Below are positions 1 to 11,300 of a stretch of 64,000 nucleotides of DNA, piece after piece (positions within the stretch are counted from its first letter, which is position 1; each line of letters begins with the position of its first letter). The notes below the pieces were generated by a model that was given only the letters and a program-made list of their open reading frames with translations, made no database searches and was not told the origin of the DNA. The position numbers were made by a program, and so were the translations under genes. Origin of the DNA: Candidatus Falkowbacteria bacterium S5_I03 (GTDB lineage: Bacteria; Patescibacteriota; Patescibacteriia; Patescibacteriales; UBA12465); the NCBI GenBank assembly GCA_019248265.1, contig JAEHGX010000007.1, forward strand, positions 1 through 64,000. The letters run 5' to 3'.

Positions 1-1
1 T

Positions 2-163
2 ATAGCGGTCTTCCCCGGCGGCCCAGGCCTTAATATTGACTGTGACGGCGACTTGTCCGGTTTCGTCAACCGCGAACTCCAAGGCATCAATTAAAATTTT
101 GGCCGGTGAAATAAAACCGGCGGTTAAATTACCCGGGGTGTTAGTCGTGGCGATGAGCGGTTC
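2..163 (-). other. Protein-like open frame on the minus strand at the window edge
   Basis: A 54-codon open frame reads leftward from a stop at 164-166 to the window edge. Its translation (for example ISPAKILIDALEF, VDETGQVAVTVNIKAWAAGE) alternates hydrophobic and polar residues like a real beta-rich extracellular domain, and looks more protein-like than the overlapping plus-strand frame over the same bases. No start codon is visible, so it would lack its N-terminus. I do not recognise a family. It may be a fragment of a surface-protein gene cut by an inversion or an assembly join. Confidence 0.35.
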
Positions 164-449
164 TTACATTATTGTTTCCGGTATTAAAGCTGGCGGCACA
201 CAAGCGCAGTCTACCAAGGCTTATTTTGCGGCCGAGGCCGGTTTGGAAAATATCTTATATCAAGTTCGCAAGGAAAACCTACCGCATACCAGGGATGATA
301 TTTCCCTGGATACCCCCATTATTAGCGGTGATTTAGAGAGCGCGGGTGTTTCTTATAAAGAATATTTTACCGATGCCGAGCCGACGCGCGTTTTCGTTTC
401 TGTGGGTGAATATCAGAGCGCCAAACGAAGCGTTGAGGCCAATTTTTAA
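36..449 (+). CDS. Pilin-like/PilX-like protein, 5' part doubtful
   Basis: The 137-residue frame opens with a TTG. From about residue 40 it reads SYIIVSGIKAGGTQAQSTKAYFAAEAGLENILYQVRKE. A hydrophobic stretch followed by Gln/Ser and YFAAEAGLE is the usual start of type IV pilus-associated minor pilins of the PilX kind, which lie in the inner membrane before assembly. The first 35-40 residues have no hydrophobic helix or prepilin cleavage site and look like the shadow of the minus-strand frame at 2-163. I infer that the true N-terminus is missing or rearranged. The C-terminal 90 residues are acidic and unremarkable. Nothing links it functionally to the fibre genes downstream, which start 170 bases later behind their own promoter. 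Confidence 0.45.
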   Translation: MTVTATCPVSSTANSKASIKILAGEIKPAVKLPGVLVVAMSGSYIIVSGIKAGGTQAQSTKAYFAAEAGLENILYQVRKENLPHTRDDISLDTPIISGDLESAGVSYKEYFTDAEPTRVFVSVGEYQSAKRSVEANF

Positions 450-531
450 GGCTTGGAAAATTCAGTTTTTACTGTCAGAAGGAGTCGATTTTTGACTCTT
501 TTTTATTTTGCTAATTTATAGCCAATTTCTC

Positions 532-560
532 TTGTCAGCTAAATTGAAAAATGATATAAT
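532..560 (+). promoter_or_regulatory. Sigma70-type promoter of the surface-protein locus
   Basis: TTGTCA at 532-537, a 17-bp spacer and TATAAT at 555-560. It lies 60 bases before the first fibre gene and gives a leader of about 50 nt. No Shine-Dalgarno sequence stands before the ATG at 620. Confidence 0.8.
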
Positions 561-619
561 AAAGGCAACAACAACTGACAGAAAAAAGGGTAATATTAAA
601 AGTTTTTGATTAGCATTTC

Positions 620-3600
620 ATGCCGCGTATCACCCAGAAAAATAAGGTCATAAGAGCGACCGCTATTTTAATAGTTGGGTCTTTTTTCTTATTTTCCGGA
701 CGCTCGGCACAGGCTTTTTTAAATGATTATAGCAAGCTCTGGGACGGAACTTTATCAGCCGCTGAATGGAATAATTTGCCTACTGACTTTTTGAACAAAA
801 CCGGCTCCTCCACGATGCAGGGACCTTTAGGTATTAATATAGCGGCACCAGCCGCGGGGCTACAAGTTAATGGCCCGATAGTTGGCACTTCTTATGGCGG
901 CAGTATGAGCGCCGGAAATATTTCCGCCGGAGCTTTCGGTAGCAACTTGGGCGGTGGCAATTATTCTTTCCCAGGGAACGTGGGAATTGGTACTACTTCG
1001 CCAATTGCTGCTTTGTCAGTCGTCGGCGATATTAATTTGACCGGTAATTTACTTTATAATGGCAGTGCGTTTTCTTCTAGCCAATGGTTAGCAAATGCGA
1101 CGGCTATTTATTATAATGCCGGTAACGTCGGTGTCGGAACCAGTAATCCCAATTCACGTTTAACAGTTACCGGCGGCGATTTTCAAATTGATCACAATCG
1201 CTCTTTGATTGTTAATTCCAATTTAAACACGACTTTGCTTTTAGGTAATTATTACGATGGCCAGGGTTTTGGTTACGGAACCTCAACAACTTGGACCGCT
1301 TCTTTGGCAGTTGAAGGCGATGTTAAAGGAAATCGTTTTTGTATCAAGGAGGATTGTAAGGCGGCTTGGACCGATATCGTTGCGGCCGGCGGCGGCGGAC
1401 AATGGACAGTGAATGGTAGCGATATGTATAACGCTAATTCCGGAAATGTGGGGATTGGCCTAACTAATCCTAGCGTTAAATTTGAAGTTAATGGCCTTTC
1501 TCGATTTGGTATAACATCTCAAAATGCGCATATCGGTATTGGCGTTGGTACGGAAAATTATTCAGGAATTTGGCAGATTATCAACGATAACTCTCATGGT
1601 GATTTTACATTTGGCAATAATCTTTATACCAACAATGATCATTTATTGTATGTAGCTAATAACCACGCTTCAATGACTGGTGGCGCGATTGTTATTGGCG
1701 GTAACGGTTACACAAATGGAACTAACAGTATTAATTTTTTTGCAAATACATCTGGAGCCGCTACAGCCGGAGCGACAACTTCTCCATCTTCGGCGGCCAT
1801 GATTATTAAGGGTGGCGGCAATGTCGGTATTGGTTTAACTAATCCAACCACTAAGCTTGATGTCGTTGGCTCTTTCCGTAATACTTTAGCGACCACGCAT
1901 TCTTTGCTTGGTGGTGCCGGAAATGTGATAGTAATGGCCGATAATACCGGAACTTTATATTCAACTACTACTTCAGCTCTTATTAATCCCATCGTTACTT
2001 CAGCTTCCGGTTGGACAGCTAGCGGAACAACGGTTTATAAGACGGATACGAACGGGAATGTGGGGATTGGAACGACAGCTCCACAACAAAAACTTACAAT
2101 AACTGGAACATCCGTTGCCACCTCTACTGCTCAAACGAACATCAGCGCTTATGTTAATGGCGGCATAAGAATTAATGGTGCCGGATCTTATTCCCAGGAC
2201 GCAATTACTTATCAGGCTAGCAGTGGTGGCGGCGCAGCCATTGCTTTTAGACGAGGTGGCGGTTACGATACTTATTTAGATTTTTATACAAATACAGCAT
2301 CATCAATAGGCGCAATTACCCAAGCAATGACTATTAATAATAATGGCAACGTCGGAATAGGCACAACCGCGCCTACTCATAAACTTGATATCAGTGGCGG
2401 AAATTATAATAACCAATTACGTATTATTTCTAGTGATCCACTCGGAACCGGAATCACATTAGAATCTACTGATACTGGTGGTAGAGAATTTTCTATTATA
2501 TCGACCGGAACTAATGATTATCCGGGCGCTGGTACTTTAACTTTTTGGGATAACACAAACGGTGCCTTTGCTGCATCGGCTAGAATGGTTATAAATTCCG
2601 CGGGTAATGTCGGCATTGGGCAAACTAATCCAACTACCAAACTTGATGTCTCTGGTTCTTTCCGTAATACTCTCGCCACTACTCATTCTTTGCTTGGTGG
2701 AGCTGGTAATGCAGTTGTTATGACTGATAATACGGGTACGCTTTATTCAACTTCTACTGCCTCTTTCATCTCTGGTAATTCTCTTGATTTATGGAAGGGG
2801 ACTAAGAACGGTAATATTTGGAATGGGGACGCGGGAGTGGGAAATGTGGGCATTGGGACGACAGCACCAACGGCTCAATTAACGATTAGTAGTTCCGCTA
2901 CTTCGACCTTAACTCTTAATTCCACAACCGCCGTATCCGGAGCTTATAGCGGTCTCCTTAAATTTCAAGGAGGCTCTACGGCGGACCATTCTTGGGCGGG
3001 GATTGCTGGTGTTAAGGAATCAATCTATTCTGATCAAAATTCTTTAGCTTTCTTTACAACTATTGGCGGAAGCGCTCCGGCTGCTGAAAGAATGAGAATT
3101 AAACATAACGGAAATGTGGGTATCGGGAATACAAATCCTACTGATCTTCTAATGGTTGGTAATTCAGCCTCAACTGGCGATGTACATATTGGAGTTAATG
3201 CAGCGGCGGCTGGCGAAGCAGGAATTGAGTTCCTAAGCGCCGGAAGTGGTCAGAGTTGGTTATATAGACCATCAAATAGTAATGATTTGCGTATATATCA
3301 TATCTCTGGCGGAGACGCTGTTACTTTTAAACAAGGAGGAAATGTTGGAATTGAGACCACAAATCCTGGGACTACTTTAGACGTCTCCGGTACTCTCCGT
3401 AACACTCTCGCTACCACCCATTCTTTACTCGGCGGCGGCGGCAATGTGCTCGTGATGGCTGATAATACCGGAACTCTTTATTCTGCCGCTAACCCAACCG
3501 GTACTGTTTTATTACCAACCGGTACTAATGGTCAAACTTTGCGTAATAACGGCGGCACAACTTGGGTTGCTGATTCCAATATTTATAACAACGGAACAAA

Positions 3601-6223
3601 TGTTGGAATTGGAACGACTAATACTACACTTGGTAAATTTACTGTTGTGGGCGACGCTTATATTGGCAGTTTAGGCGATGGCATGAGATTGTCTGCTGAT
3701 GTTAATTATAGTTATATTGACGGGATAGAAAATCCTTTAGTGTTTAGAACCCGCAGAACTTCTGGTAGTGACAATATTTATTTTGAAACTAGCACGACCA
3801 CCAGGTTATTTATTAATGGCCCATCTGGTAATATTGGCATTGGGACAACGGCGCCAGGTGCTTTGTTAGACGTTAAAAAGGAGGGGACGGGAGTCGAGAG
3901 TAGATTACGTATTAATGCAGGAACTGATGGTGCCGCTTCATCAGCTAACGTCGCTAAATTGACTTTTAGAATTGTAGGCGCTGGAGGAGGCGGTATAGAG
4001 GGTAATATCTCACAAAAGTTAGTTGGGTCAAATTTTGATTTATATGTTGAACCATATACTAATACCATCTTCAATACTGGTAATGTCGGAATTGGTGCTA
4101 CTACCCCCGGAACAAAACTAGACGTTTCCGGTACTTTCCGCAACACCCTCGCCACCACTCATTCTTTGCTAGGTGGCGCTGGGAATGCCCTCGTAATGAC
4201 GGATAATACTGGTACTCTATATTCAACAGCTGATGTTTCTACAGCTGGGCTATCACTAACGAGCGTTAATTTGGTTAGAAATGCTGATTTAGCTTTCGGA
4301 GAAAATTATTGGCAGGCGATTGGCGGTTATGCTGGCGTGGTTTATAGCCGCGTTTTAGCAGACGACGTTACAGCTCCTGTACAATCTCATAAAAAAGTTA
4401 CTGTTTCTATTACTACTTTAGGAACTGGCGATGTTTGGGCAACAGGTTTTAGAATTATTAATTTAAAATTAAATACCGATTATAATTTTTCTTGTTATTT
4501 TAGAACTACTAGTACGGTTGACGGTTATTTCCACGCTGAGCGACATTATGCCGATTGGACTGGTAGAAGCGACGTTAATTCCTCCGGCTTTACTTATGCT
4601 AACGACGGTAATTGGCATCGAGAAAGTTACTACTTTAATACTGGAGACAGACCTAATGTTGATATGCGTATTCGTGGTTTTGATGTTTTAGGAACTTGGG
4701 ATATTACCGGTTGTCAATTTACCGAAGGTCAACAACTAAATTCTTTTGCGGTCAACCCGATGGATAGTGTTTATGTGACTGACTATAAATATCCGACCGC
4801 TTATGCCTTAACTCCGAAAATAATTAATAATTATGGGACAATGACTAACGGTTATGCGATTTATGTTCCGGCTCCCGAAGGGACGATAACCAATAAATAT
4901 GCCTTTGCATCTGAATCTGGCGCCGGCAATGTCGGTATTGGGACGACTGCTCCGGCCACTGCCTTGGACGTCTCCGGTACTTTCCGAAACACTTTAGCGA
5001 CAACCCATTCCTTGCTCGGCGGCGGCGGCAATGTGTTGGTTATGGCTGATAATACTGGAGCGTTATATACAACGACAACCTCCTCATTCTTATCCGGTAA
5101 TTCCGGTTGGACGGTGAGCGGTTCTGATGTTTATAAAACAATTACCGGCAATGTCGGCATTGGGACAACAACTCCGGCGGCCAGATTAGAAATTGCCAGT
5201 GCTAGTGAAACATCGGCTATTTTCCGCACTTATGGCAATGATAATAATATCCATATTTCCGGGGCTGATTATAGCGGGGAAGTTTATGTCCAAACTTCCA
5301 ATGTGACAACTGGCGCTAACGCTTGGATGTTTGGTTTGGATGATGATGAAACTTTTAGAATCGGGTATGGAGCTAAAGGTGAAATTACTGACGGCAATAC
5401 CAAATTTTTCCTTTCTCAGGCGGGGAATGTCGGGATTGGGACGATTAATCCGGCGTATAGATTGGACGTGAACGGAACTATTTTTGGTAATAAGTTTGTT
5501 AATACTGGCGTCGGAATTACTCCGACTACTACCGGTTTATTTATTTATGATGTAAATGGACAGCTTGCCGCCAATGATTCGTTGGCGGTTATCAGGGGCT
5601 ATAATTATTCTAATGATTCCGAATCTAATTTATTGGTTGTTGGCTCGGCTGGCGCGTCTAATTGGGAGAGATTAGTGGTTAAAAATGACGGTTGGGTTGG
5701 AATTGGGACCACTAATCCCGGGGCTCAGTTAGATGTTACCGGTTCTTTCCGCAACACCTTATCCACCACCCATTCTCTGCTCGGCGGCGGCGGCAATGTT
5801 TTGGTGATGGCGGATAACACAGGCGCTTTATATACGACTAGTACAGCTTCTTTCTTGTCAGGCAATTCCGGATGGACGGTGAACGGTTCTAATGTTTATA
5901 AAACAGTTACTGGTAATGTCGGAATTGGAACGACAAATCCCGACGCTCGTTTAAGTATTGACGCGATTGATAATACGGAGGCTTTTAATATTTATGCGGG
6001 CGGCACAAACAGATTTTCTATTCAAGTAAATGGATCAGGTACTGACTACGCCTCCTTTTTCATTCGTGGGTTACGGGCAATGACTTTATTAGAGGGTGGC
6101 AATGTCGGCGTTGGGACTATAACTCCAGCCTATAAATTAGATATTAGTGGCACATTCAGAGCAACGGCTAGTTCTAGTTCAATCCTTTTAGACGCGGACG
6201 GTAATATTTCAATCGGCATATGA
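620..6223 (+). CDS. Giant secreted fibre-like protein with NVGIGT repeats
   Basis: An 1867-residue protein with a Sec signal peptide (cleavage probably after SAQA, residue 32). The rest is a series of segments, most opening with a GNVGIGTTNPxxKLDVSG motif. This motif is frequent in phage tail-fibre-like proteins and CPR surface proteins, usually upstream of an S74 chaperone domain; known relatives form intertwined beta-rich trimers. Six segments carry a nearly constant cassette, RNTLATTHSLLGG followed by VMADNTGTLY (starting near 1870, 2650, 3375, 4120, 4970 and 5735). Between them lie variable beta domains. No membrane anchor or sortase signal is seen at the C-terminus. The stop overlaps the next start (ATGA at 6220-6223), so the two are translationally coupled. 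The likely role, by inference, is an extracellular adhesin or fibre. Confidence 0.85.
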   Translation: MPRITQKNKVIRATAILIVGSFFLFSGRSAQAFLNDYSKLWDGTLSAAEWNNLPTDFLNKTGSSTMQGPLGINIAAPAAGLQVNGPIVGTSYGGSMSAGNISAGAFGSNLGGGNYSFPGNVGIGTTSPIAALSVVGDINLTGNLLYNGSAFSSSQWLANATAIYYNAGNVGVGTSNPNSRLTVTGGDFQIDHNRSLIVNSNLNTTLLLGNYYDGQGFGYGTSTTWTASLAVEGDVKGNRFCIKEDCKAAWTDIVAAGGGGQWTVNGSDMYNANSGNVGIGLTNPSVKFEVNGLSRFGITSQNAHIGIGVGTENYSGIWQIINDNSHGDFTFGNNLYTNNDHLLYVANNHASMTGGAIVIGGNGYTNGTNSINFFANTSGAATAGATTSPSSAAMIIKGGGNVGIGLTNPTTKLDVVGSFRNTLATTHSLLGGAGNVIVMADNTGTLYSTTTSALINPIVTSASGWTASGTTVYKTDTNGNVGIGTTAPQQKLTITGTSVATSTAQTNISAYVNGGIRINGAGSYSQDAITYQASSGGGAAIAFRRGGGYDTYLDFYTNTASSIGAITQAMTINNNGNVGIGTTAPTHKLDISGGNYNNQLRIISSDPLGTGITLESTDTGGREFSIISTGTNDYPGAGTLTFWDNTNGAFAASARMVINSAGNVGIGQTNPTTKLDVSGSFRNTLATTHSLLGGAGNAVVMTDNTGTLYSTSTASFISGNSLDLWKGTKNGNIWNGDAGVGNVGIGTTAPTAQLTISSSATSTLTLNSTTAVSGAYSGLLKFQGGSTADHSWAGIAGVKESIYSDQNSLAFFTTIGGSAPAAERMRIKHNGNVGIGNTNPTDLLMVGNSASTGDVHIGVNAAAAGEAGIEFLSAGSGQSWLYRPSNSNDLRIYHISGGDAVTFKQGGNVGIETTNPGTTLDVSGTLRNTLATTHSLLGGGGNVLVMADNTGTLYSAANPTGTVLLPTGTNGQTLRNNGGTTWVADSNIYNNGTNVGIGTTNTTLGKFTVVGDAYIGSLGDGMRLSADVNYSYIDGIENPLVFRTRRTSGSDNIYFETSTTTRLFINGPSGNIGIGTTAPGALLDVKKEGTGVESRLRINAGTDGAASSANVAKLTFRIVGAGGGGIEGNISQKLVGSNFDLYVEPYTNTIFNTGNVGIGATTPGTKLDVSGTFRNTLATTHSLLGGAGNALVMTDNTGTLYSTADVSTAGLSLTSVNLVRNADLAFGENYWQAIGGYAGVVYSRVLADDVTAPVQSHKKVTVSITTLGTGDVWATGFRIINLKLNTDYNFSCYFRTTSTVDGYFHAERHYADWTGRSDVNSSGFTYANDGNWHRESYYFNTGDRPNVDMRIRGFDVLGTWDITGCQFTEGQQLNSFAVNPMDSVYVTDYKYPTAYALTPKIINNYGTMTNGYAIYVPAPEGTITNKYAFASESGAGNVGIGTTAPATALDVSGTFRNTLATTHSLLGGGGNVLVMADNTGALYTTTTSSFLSGNSGWTVSGSDVYKTITGNVGIGTTTPAARLEIASASETSAIFRTYGNDNNIHISGADYSGEVYVQTSNVTTGANAWMFGLDDDETFRIGYGAKGEITDGNTKFFLSQAGNVGIGTINPAYRLDVNGTIFGNKFVNTGVGITPTTTGLFIYDVNGQLAANDSLAVIRGYNYSNDSESNLLVVGSAGASNWERLVVKNDGWVGIGTTNPGAQLDVTGSFRNTLSTTHSLLGGGGNVLVMADNTGALYTTSTASFLSGNSGWTVNGSNVYKTVTGNVGIGTTNPDARLSIDAIDNTEAFNIYAGGTNRFSIQVNGSGTDYASFFIRGLRAMTLLEGGNVGVGTITPAYKLDISGTFRATASSSSILLDADGNISIGI
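1858..5860 (+). repeat. Six coding THSLLGG cassettes of about 110 bp
   Basis: Six direct in-frame copies of the segment coding for LDVSG, RNTLATTHSLLGG and VMADNTGTLY recur inside the first fibre gene at irregular distances of about 600-850 bp. Synonymous differences are common, so protein sequence is more conserved than DNA. Four more copies lie in the fibre gene at 8319-12218 and one to three weaker ones in 13130-15604. Confidence 0.8.
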
Positions 6224-8268
6224 TGAGTAAGAGATATATAATTATTTTGACGATTATTATGTTGACTGGCGCGGCGGCTTTTTTTGCTAATGCCGCGGGG
6301 ATTACAATATTTGGCGGCAGTATTTTTAGAGACGTGAATGATGGTTTAGTTTTAGATATGAGTTTGGCTCAAAGTAATTATACTAGCGGTACTAAGACTT
6401 TCGCTGATGCCAGCGGTTTAGGAAATAATGGCGTTGCTTTGGCGGCTGCGAGTTTTGCAGCTGATAATTATAATCAGAGCAATAGCGCTATGAGTTTTAC
6501 GGCTAATAATTATGTTAACGTCTCTTCTTTATATAATACTAGTTTCCCGCAGACCGCCGGCAGTATCGCTATCTGGGTTTATGGTGATTTTTCTACTCAG
6601 AATACGAGGGCAATTTTTGATGATTATGATGATACTAGAAAACACATTTTTATAAGAGGCTATAGCGCTAATAATGGTTTACAAATTGTTGTTCAGGATC
6701 CGGTCGGTGGTTATCTCGCCCAAACTTATCCGGCTTTAGAAAATAATAAATGGAATTTTGTGGTGGTTACTTTTAATAATACAACCGATAAATTTAATGT
6801 CTTTGTTAACGGCAGTCCCTATTCTTCAAACACTATTACCGATGGCACTTGGGTTCCAAATGCTCAAAGAACAGTTTTTGGTGGCACAGGTAATAGATTT
6901 ACGGGGCTTATTTCTAAGGTTAGAATTTATAATCGCGACTTATCTTTAGGAGAAGTTCAAGCCCTTTATCGTCCGCGTGCTCTTGGAGGGAGTTCTTTAC
7001 AAGCAGGTTTAGTCGGTTATTGGCCACTAGATGGTGATAATTATAACTCCACTACCGGTCGTGTGAGCGATAAGACGCCATACCAAAATCACTGCACTAA
7101 TAATGGCGCGACTTTAGTTGCTGATAGAACGGGGCAGGCAAATGGCGCTATGGATTTTAATGGTTCAACTAGTTATCTTGATTGTGGGAACGGCGATAGT
7201 TTAAAAATAACCGGTAATCAGACTTACGCTTTTTGGATATATCCCCGCACTTTTGCTACGAGACGCAATCCGATTGATAAGGCGTATGGCGGCGAGGGAA
7301 CAATTACCTTGGAGACTAATGGCGCCTTTAATTATTATTGGGGAACGGGCGGCGGCAACACCACTCCTTATACTTCTCAGGCGTCAGGAATTGGCATTCC
7401 CACTAACCAATGGACGCACGTTGTTCATGTCCGCGACCTAACTAACAACCGAATGGTTTGGTATTTTAATGGAGTTCCTAATGCGACTTCCACTCCTTCT
7501 TATGGAGCGGCGGTCGCCTCGTCCAATAATCTTTCAATTGGTGATGGTTATACGTCTCCGATCAATGGCTCAATGTCTGACGTCCGGATTTATAATCGAG
7601 CTTTAACGGAGGCAGAAATTCAGACACTTTACAGCGCTTATCGTCCGAAAATTGTGGCCGATTCTTTACAACAGGGTTTAATTATTGATATGCCGCTCAC
7701 TACTGACTGGACTAAGAGCGAAACTGCCGGCTCTCAGATTATGACCGATAAGACCCCATATTCTCGTGATGGCCAAAATACGGGCGCGACAATTTCCAGT
7801 GATGGGGCGAGTTTCAGCGGGTCAGCCAATTGGGTTAGTATTCCTTATGGCGCCGGGATTGATCCTTCAGTAACGCCGATTACTTTTTCCATGTGGGTTA
7901 AACCGAACGTTACGACTGATTCAATGTTTTTCTCGGCCAACTATAGTCCAAGATTATATTTTGGCGTTCAGGGCGGTGACTGGGAAATGGGCACTCAAAA
8001 TAGTGCTTGGGGCGCTGGTCCAACCGACGCAACTACTACCTGGACACATTTTGTAGTAACTATGGATGGCGTTTATGCCAATATGTATATTAATGGAGTT
8101 TATAATCATCAAAAAGCCTATACCGCTTTTAATTTTGTAAACAATTTTAATGTTGGTCGTAATCCGGCAGGAAATTATTATTTTAACGGTTCAGTTTCCA
8201 ATTTGAAAATATATCAGCGCGCCCTATCAGCGGCAGAGGTTACCAGTCTTTATGAGAAGGGAAGATAG
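6220..8268 (+). CDS. Secreted triple LamG-like (concanavalin A-fold) lectin
   Basis: A 682-residue protein with a signal peptide (cleavage probably after ANA, residue 25). Three LamG-type jelly-roll domains follow at about 40-250, 262-475 and 485-680. Each opens with a GL(V/I)xDM or GLVGYWPLDG strand and a DxTPY-type turn, has a central W(N/T)xxVxxxD strand and closes with VRIYNRxLSxxEVQxLY. This pattern is the laminin G-like family used by bacteria for glycan or protein binding outside the cell. There are no catalytic glycosidase residues. The start overlaps the stop of the preceding fibre gene by four bases, which supports joint expression and perhaps a shared structure. No anchor is visible. 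Confidence 0.88.
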   Translation: MMSKRYIIILTIIMLTGAAAFFANAAGITIFGGSIFRDVNDGLVLDMSLAQSNYTSGTKTFADASGLGNNGVALAAASFAADNYNQSNSAMSFTANNYVNVSSLYNTSFPQTAGSIAIWVYGDFSTQNTRAIFDDYDDTRKHIFIRGYSANNGLQIVVQDPVGGYLAQTYPALENNKWNFVVVTFNNTTDKFNVFVNGSPYSSNTITDGTWVPNAQRTVFGGTGNRFTGLISKVRIYNRDLSLGEVQALYRPRALGGSSLQAGLVGYWPLDGDNYNSTTGRVSDKTPYQNHCTNNGATLVADRTGQANGAMDFNGSTSYLDCGNGDSLKITGNQTYAFWIYPRTFATRRNPIDKAYGGEGTITLETNGAFNYYWGTGGGNTTPYTSQASGIGIPTNQWTHVVHVRDLTNNRMVWYFNGVPNATSTPSYGAAVASSNNLSIGDGYTSPINGSMSDVRIYNRALTEAEIQTLYSAYRPKIVADSLQQGLIIDMPLTTDWTKSETAGSQIMTDKTPYSRDGQNTGATISSDGASFSGSANWVSIPYGAGIDPSVTPITFSMWVKPNVTTDSMFFSANYSPRLYFGVQGGDWEMGTQNSAWGAGPTDATTTWTHFVVTMDGVYANMYINGVYNHQKAYTAFNFVNNFNVGRNPAGNYYFNGSVSNLKIYQRALSAAEVTSLYEKGR

Positions 8269-8270
8269 CG

Positions 8271-8297
8271 TTGGAATAAAATATTTTGTGCTATAAT
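8271..8297 (+). promoter_or_regulatory. Probable sigma70-type promoter of second fibre gene
   Basis: TTGGAA at 8271-8276 and TATAAT at 8292-8297, with a rather short 15-bp spacer. The ATG at 8286 lies upstream of the -10 box, which argues for the ATG at 8319 as the true start. Confidence 0.55.
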
Positions 8298-8318
8298 AAA
8301 AGGAAAATCAAAGTTAAC

Positions 8319-11300
8319 ATGAGACAGCAAAGTTACAAAATAATATTGACAGTTACCCTCGGTTTTTTGCTGTCTTTTTCGGCAGCGAACGCCAAGAATT
8401 TTAATATTTTTAATGCCGCCTCTCCAAGCCAATCTTATTTTATGGTTAACGGCACGAGCGGTAATGTTGGTATTGGGATTACTAATCCGACCACGCTGTT
8501 ACAAATTTTAAATAATGGTTGGATTTCCGCACAAAACGCGGCCGGTACCGGAGTGGTTAATATGTTTAAGGTTAATGCCAGCAATCAGATTGAGGTCGGT
8601 GCGCCTTTAAACATCGGTAGTTTTGAATTTAGTCCGGATTCCGGTTTGGTATCTTTTGTTGATATGCCTGTTACTTCCGGAGCAGCCTCCGGCACTCCTG
8701 AAGGTTATGCGTTTAAGGTTGACGGTGATAATATTATGACCGCCTATTCTGAATCTAATGGTACTGGCGGAATTCAAAATAAAAGATTAGGTATTGGGCT
8801 AACTAATCCGACAACTGCTTTAGATGTTTCTGGTTCTCTGCGCAACACACTGGCTACTACTCATTCCTTATTAGGCGGTGCCGGTGAAGTTTTGGTGATG
8901 GCTGATAACTCCGGTAATTTATACGCAACCAGTACCGCTGGGTTTTTAGGCGGAGGAACTAATCTTTGGGGAGGAACAACCGGTGGAAAAATTTGGAATG
9001 CTAATTATGGCCATAATGTTGGTATGGGAACCACCAATCCTTTTAGAAAATTAGATATTAATCAGGGGATTGATGGTACTCAGTTGCAGGTAAGAAATAA
9101 CGGAGCAGATACTCTCTCTCAAAGTGCTGGTATTCAATTTAGTCTTGCTGATTCGGGGGTAACGACCGATGAATATGCCAAAGGCGCACTATTCTTTAAA
9201 GGTGATGGTTCAGATTGGGGCCGCGGAGATTTCATTTTTGCTTTAGATAATGCCGCTGATGCCGGGAATGCTTCTACTAGTGATGCTAAAATGGTTATTA
9301 GAAAGGATGGGAATGTGGGGATTGGAACTACTAATCCACAAAATAAATTACAGATAATTGGCGGAAATGTTGGTATTGGAACCGCTTTTTCTAATGGTTT
9401 GTTAAATTTTGAAGGTAATTCTACAACTACTGTAATTAGCGCAACCAGAAGTGATAATAGTCAGCCCGGTTATTTGATATTTGATGGTTGGGGTAATTTT
9501 TCATTTAATAAAAAAGTTGGTATTGGTACTACCGATTCCTTGTTCGGCAGCACAGCTGATTTATATGTTAACGGCAACGTCGGTATCGGAACGACTGCGC
9601 CAGCCGCTAAATTAGAAGTTAGAAATCAAACTGTTAACAATACGCCTTTTCAAAATCTGCAGACTATTTTTGCTAATGTTTCAAACGAGTCTTCCGGTGA
9701 ATCATTTACCGCCACCAATGCTTCTTTTGGTTTATCATTTAGACGAAACTGGAATGGCGGCGCGGATTCCTCTAATGTCGCCGGAATATATGGCTTTAGT
9801 TCTGCTAATTATCGCGGCGGCATGGTTTTTAGGACAAAGGATAACACAAGTTCTACTGGAGATACGGATGTAACCGCTATGATGATTTCTCCTGTCGGCA
9901 ACATTGGCATCGGGACAACTAATCCAACAACTAAACTATATATTGCCGGCACTTCATTAAATACTTTAGCCACTACCCACTCTTTGCTTGGCGGCGCTGG
10001 CAACGTTTTAGTAATGGCTGATAATACCGGCGCGCTTTATGCGACGAGTACGGCCGGCTTTAGTGGTGGCACTAATTTCTGGGGCGGTACTAAGAATGCT
10101 AATATCTGGAATGGCGATGCGGGGGCGGGGAATGTTGGGATTGGAACTACTAATCCCGGTTATAATTTGGAGGTTAGCCAAGCTAGTACCGGGACAATAG
10201 CTGTTCGTAGTACAAACTGGACAGCTAACAATAAAACACGCTTTATATTTAGGCATGGCGGCACATTGGGAGTAGGAACCGGGGCTGAAGCTGTTGTTGA
10301 ATCTAATTTGCCGGGGGGAGATGATGTAGATTTGTTATTTAAGACTTGGAGCAACGGTTCATCTAGAGATACTTTATTCTTAGATGGTGATGGCAGTGTC
10401 GGAATTGGACTCACTAATCCAGGTTATCCACTAGATGTTAATGGTTCTATTAGAGCTTCACAGGGAGATATTATATCTACTAATTCTGGTTCTTATGCCA
10501 ATATGAGAGTCCAAAGTTACTCCGATACCGCTTGGCAAGGTTCTAGAATAGAATTTTTTCGCGCTCGCGGTACTAGCGCTGCTCAAACAGCGGTTGCTAG
10601 CGGGGATACAATTGGTTGGTTTGATTTTTACGCTTATGACGGTTCTGCTTCTAATCGTGCCGCCCAATTTAATGTAATTGTTGATGGCACAGTTAGCTCA
10701 GGTATTATACCGGGAAGATTTTCTTTATCGACCGTAGATTCCACCGGTACTAACAGAAATCGCTTTACAGCCTACTCCAATGATAACATTACCATGGCTA
10801 ATAATGGAGGAAATGTTGGTATTGGAATTGTGAGCGCAACCACAAAACTATACGTTGCCGGCACTTCGTTAAATACTCTTGCCACCACTCATTCTTTGCT
10901 TGGCGGCGCGGGCGATGTAGTCGTGATGGCCGATAATACTGGCGCGCTTTATGCAACTAGTACGGCGTCTTTACTGAGTGGCGGCACCAGTTTATGGAGC
11001 GGAACTAAAAATGGAAATATTTGGAATGGTGATTCTGGGGCGGGGAATATTGGAATTGGAACGACTAATCCGATTAGCCAATTAGAATTATATAAAAATA
11101 CTGGCGCCGGACTACGGATAACGGGCGATGTAAATTCAACTTCCACTTTGATTGATTTGTTAGAAGGAACTGGTGCTTTTGGAGCTGCCGGAACTTACGG
11201 ATTTCGTATTCTCTATAATGGAAGTTCTAATTATTTTAATTTAAATAGTGGTAATGGCACTATGGTCAATACTAGAATGGCCATAGATAGAGATACTGGA

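Noticed and set aside
1708..4158. Minus-strand frames opposite the THSLLGG cassettes (for example ECVVAKVLRKEPTTSS)
   Set aside because: The same nonsense text recurs wherever the cassette recurs, so it is a by-product of the conserved plus-strand codons.
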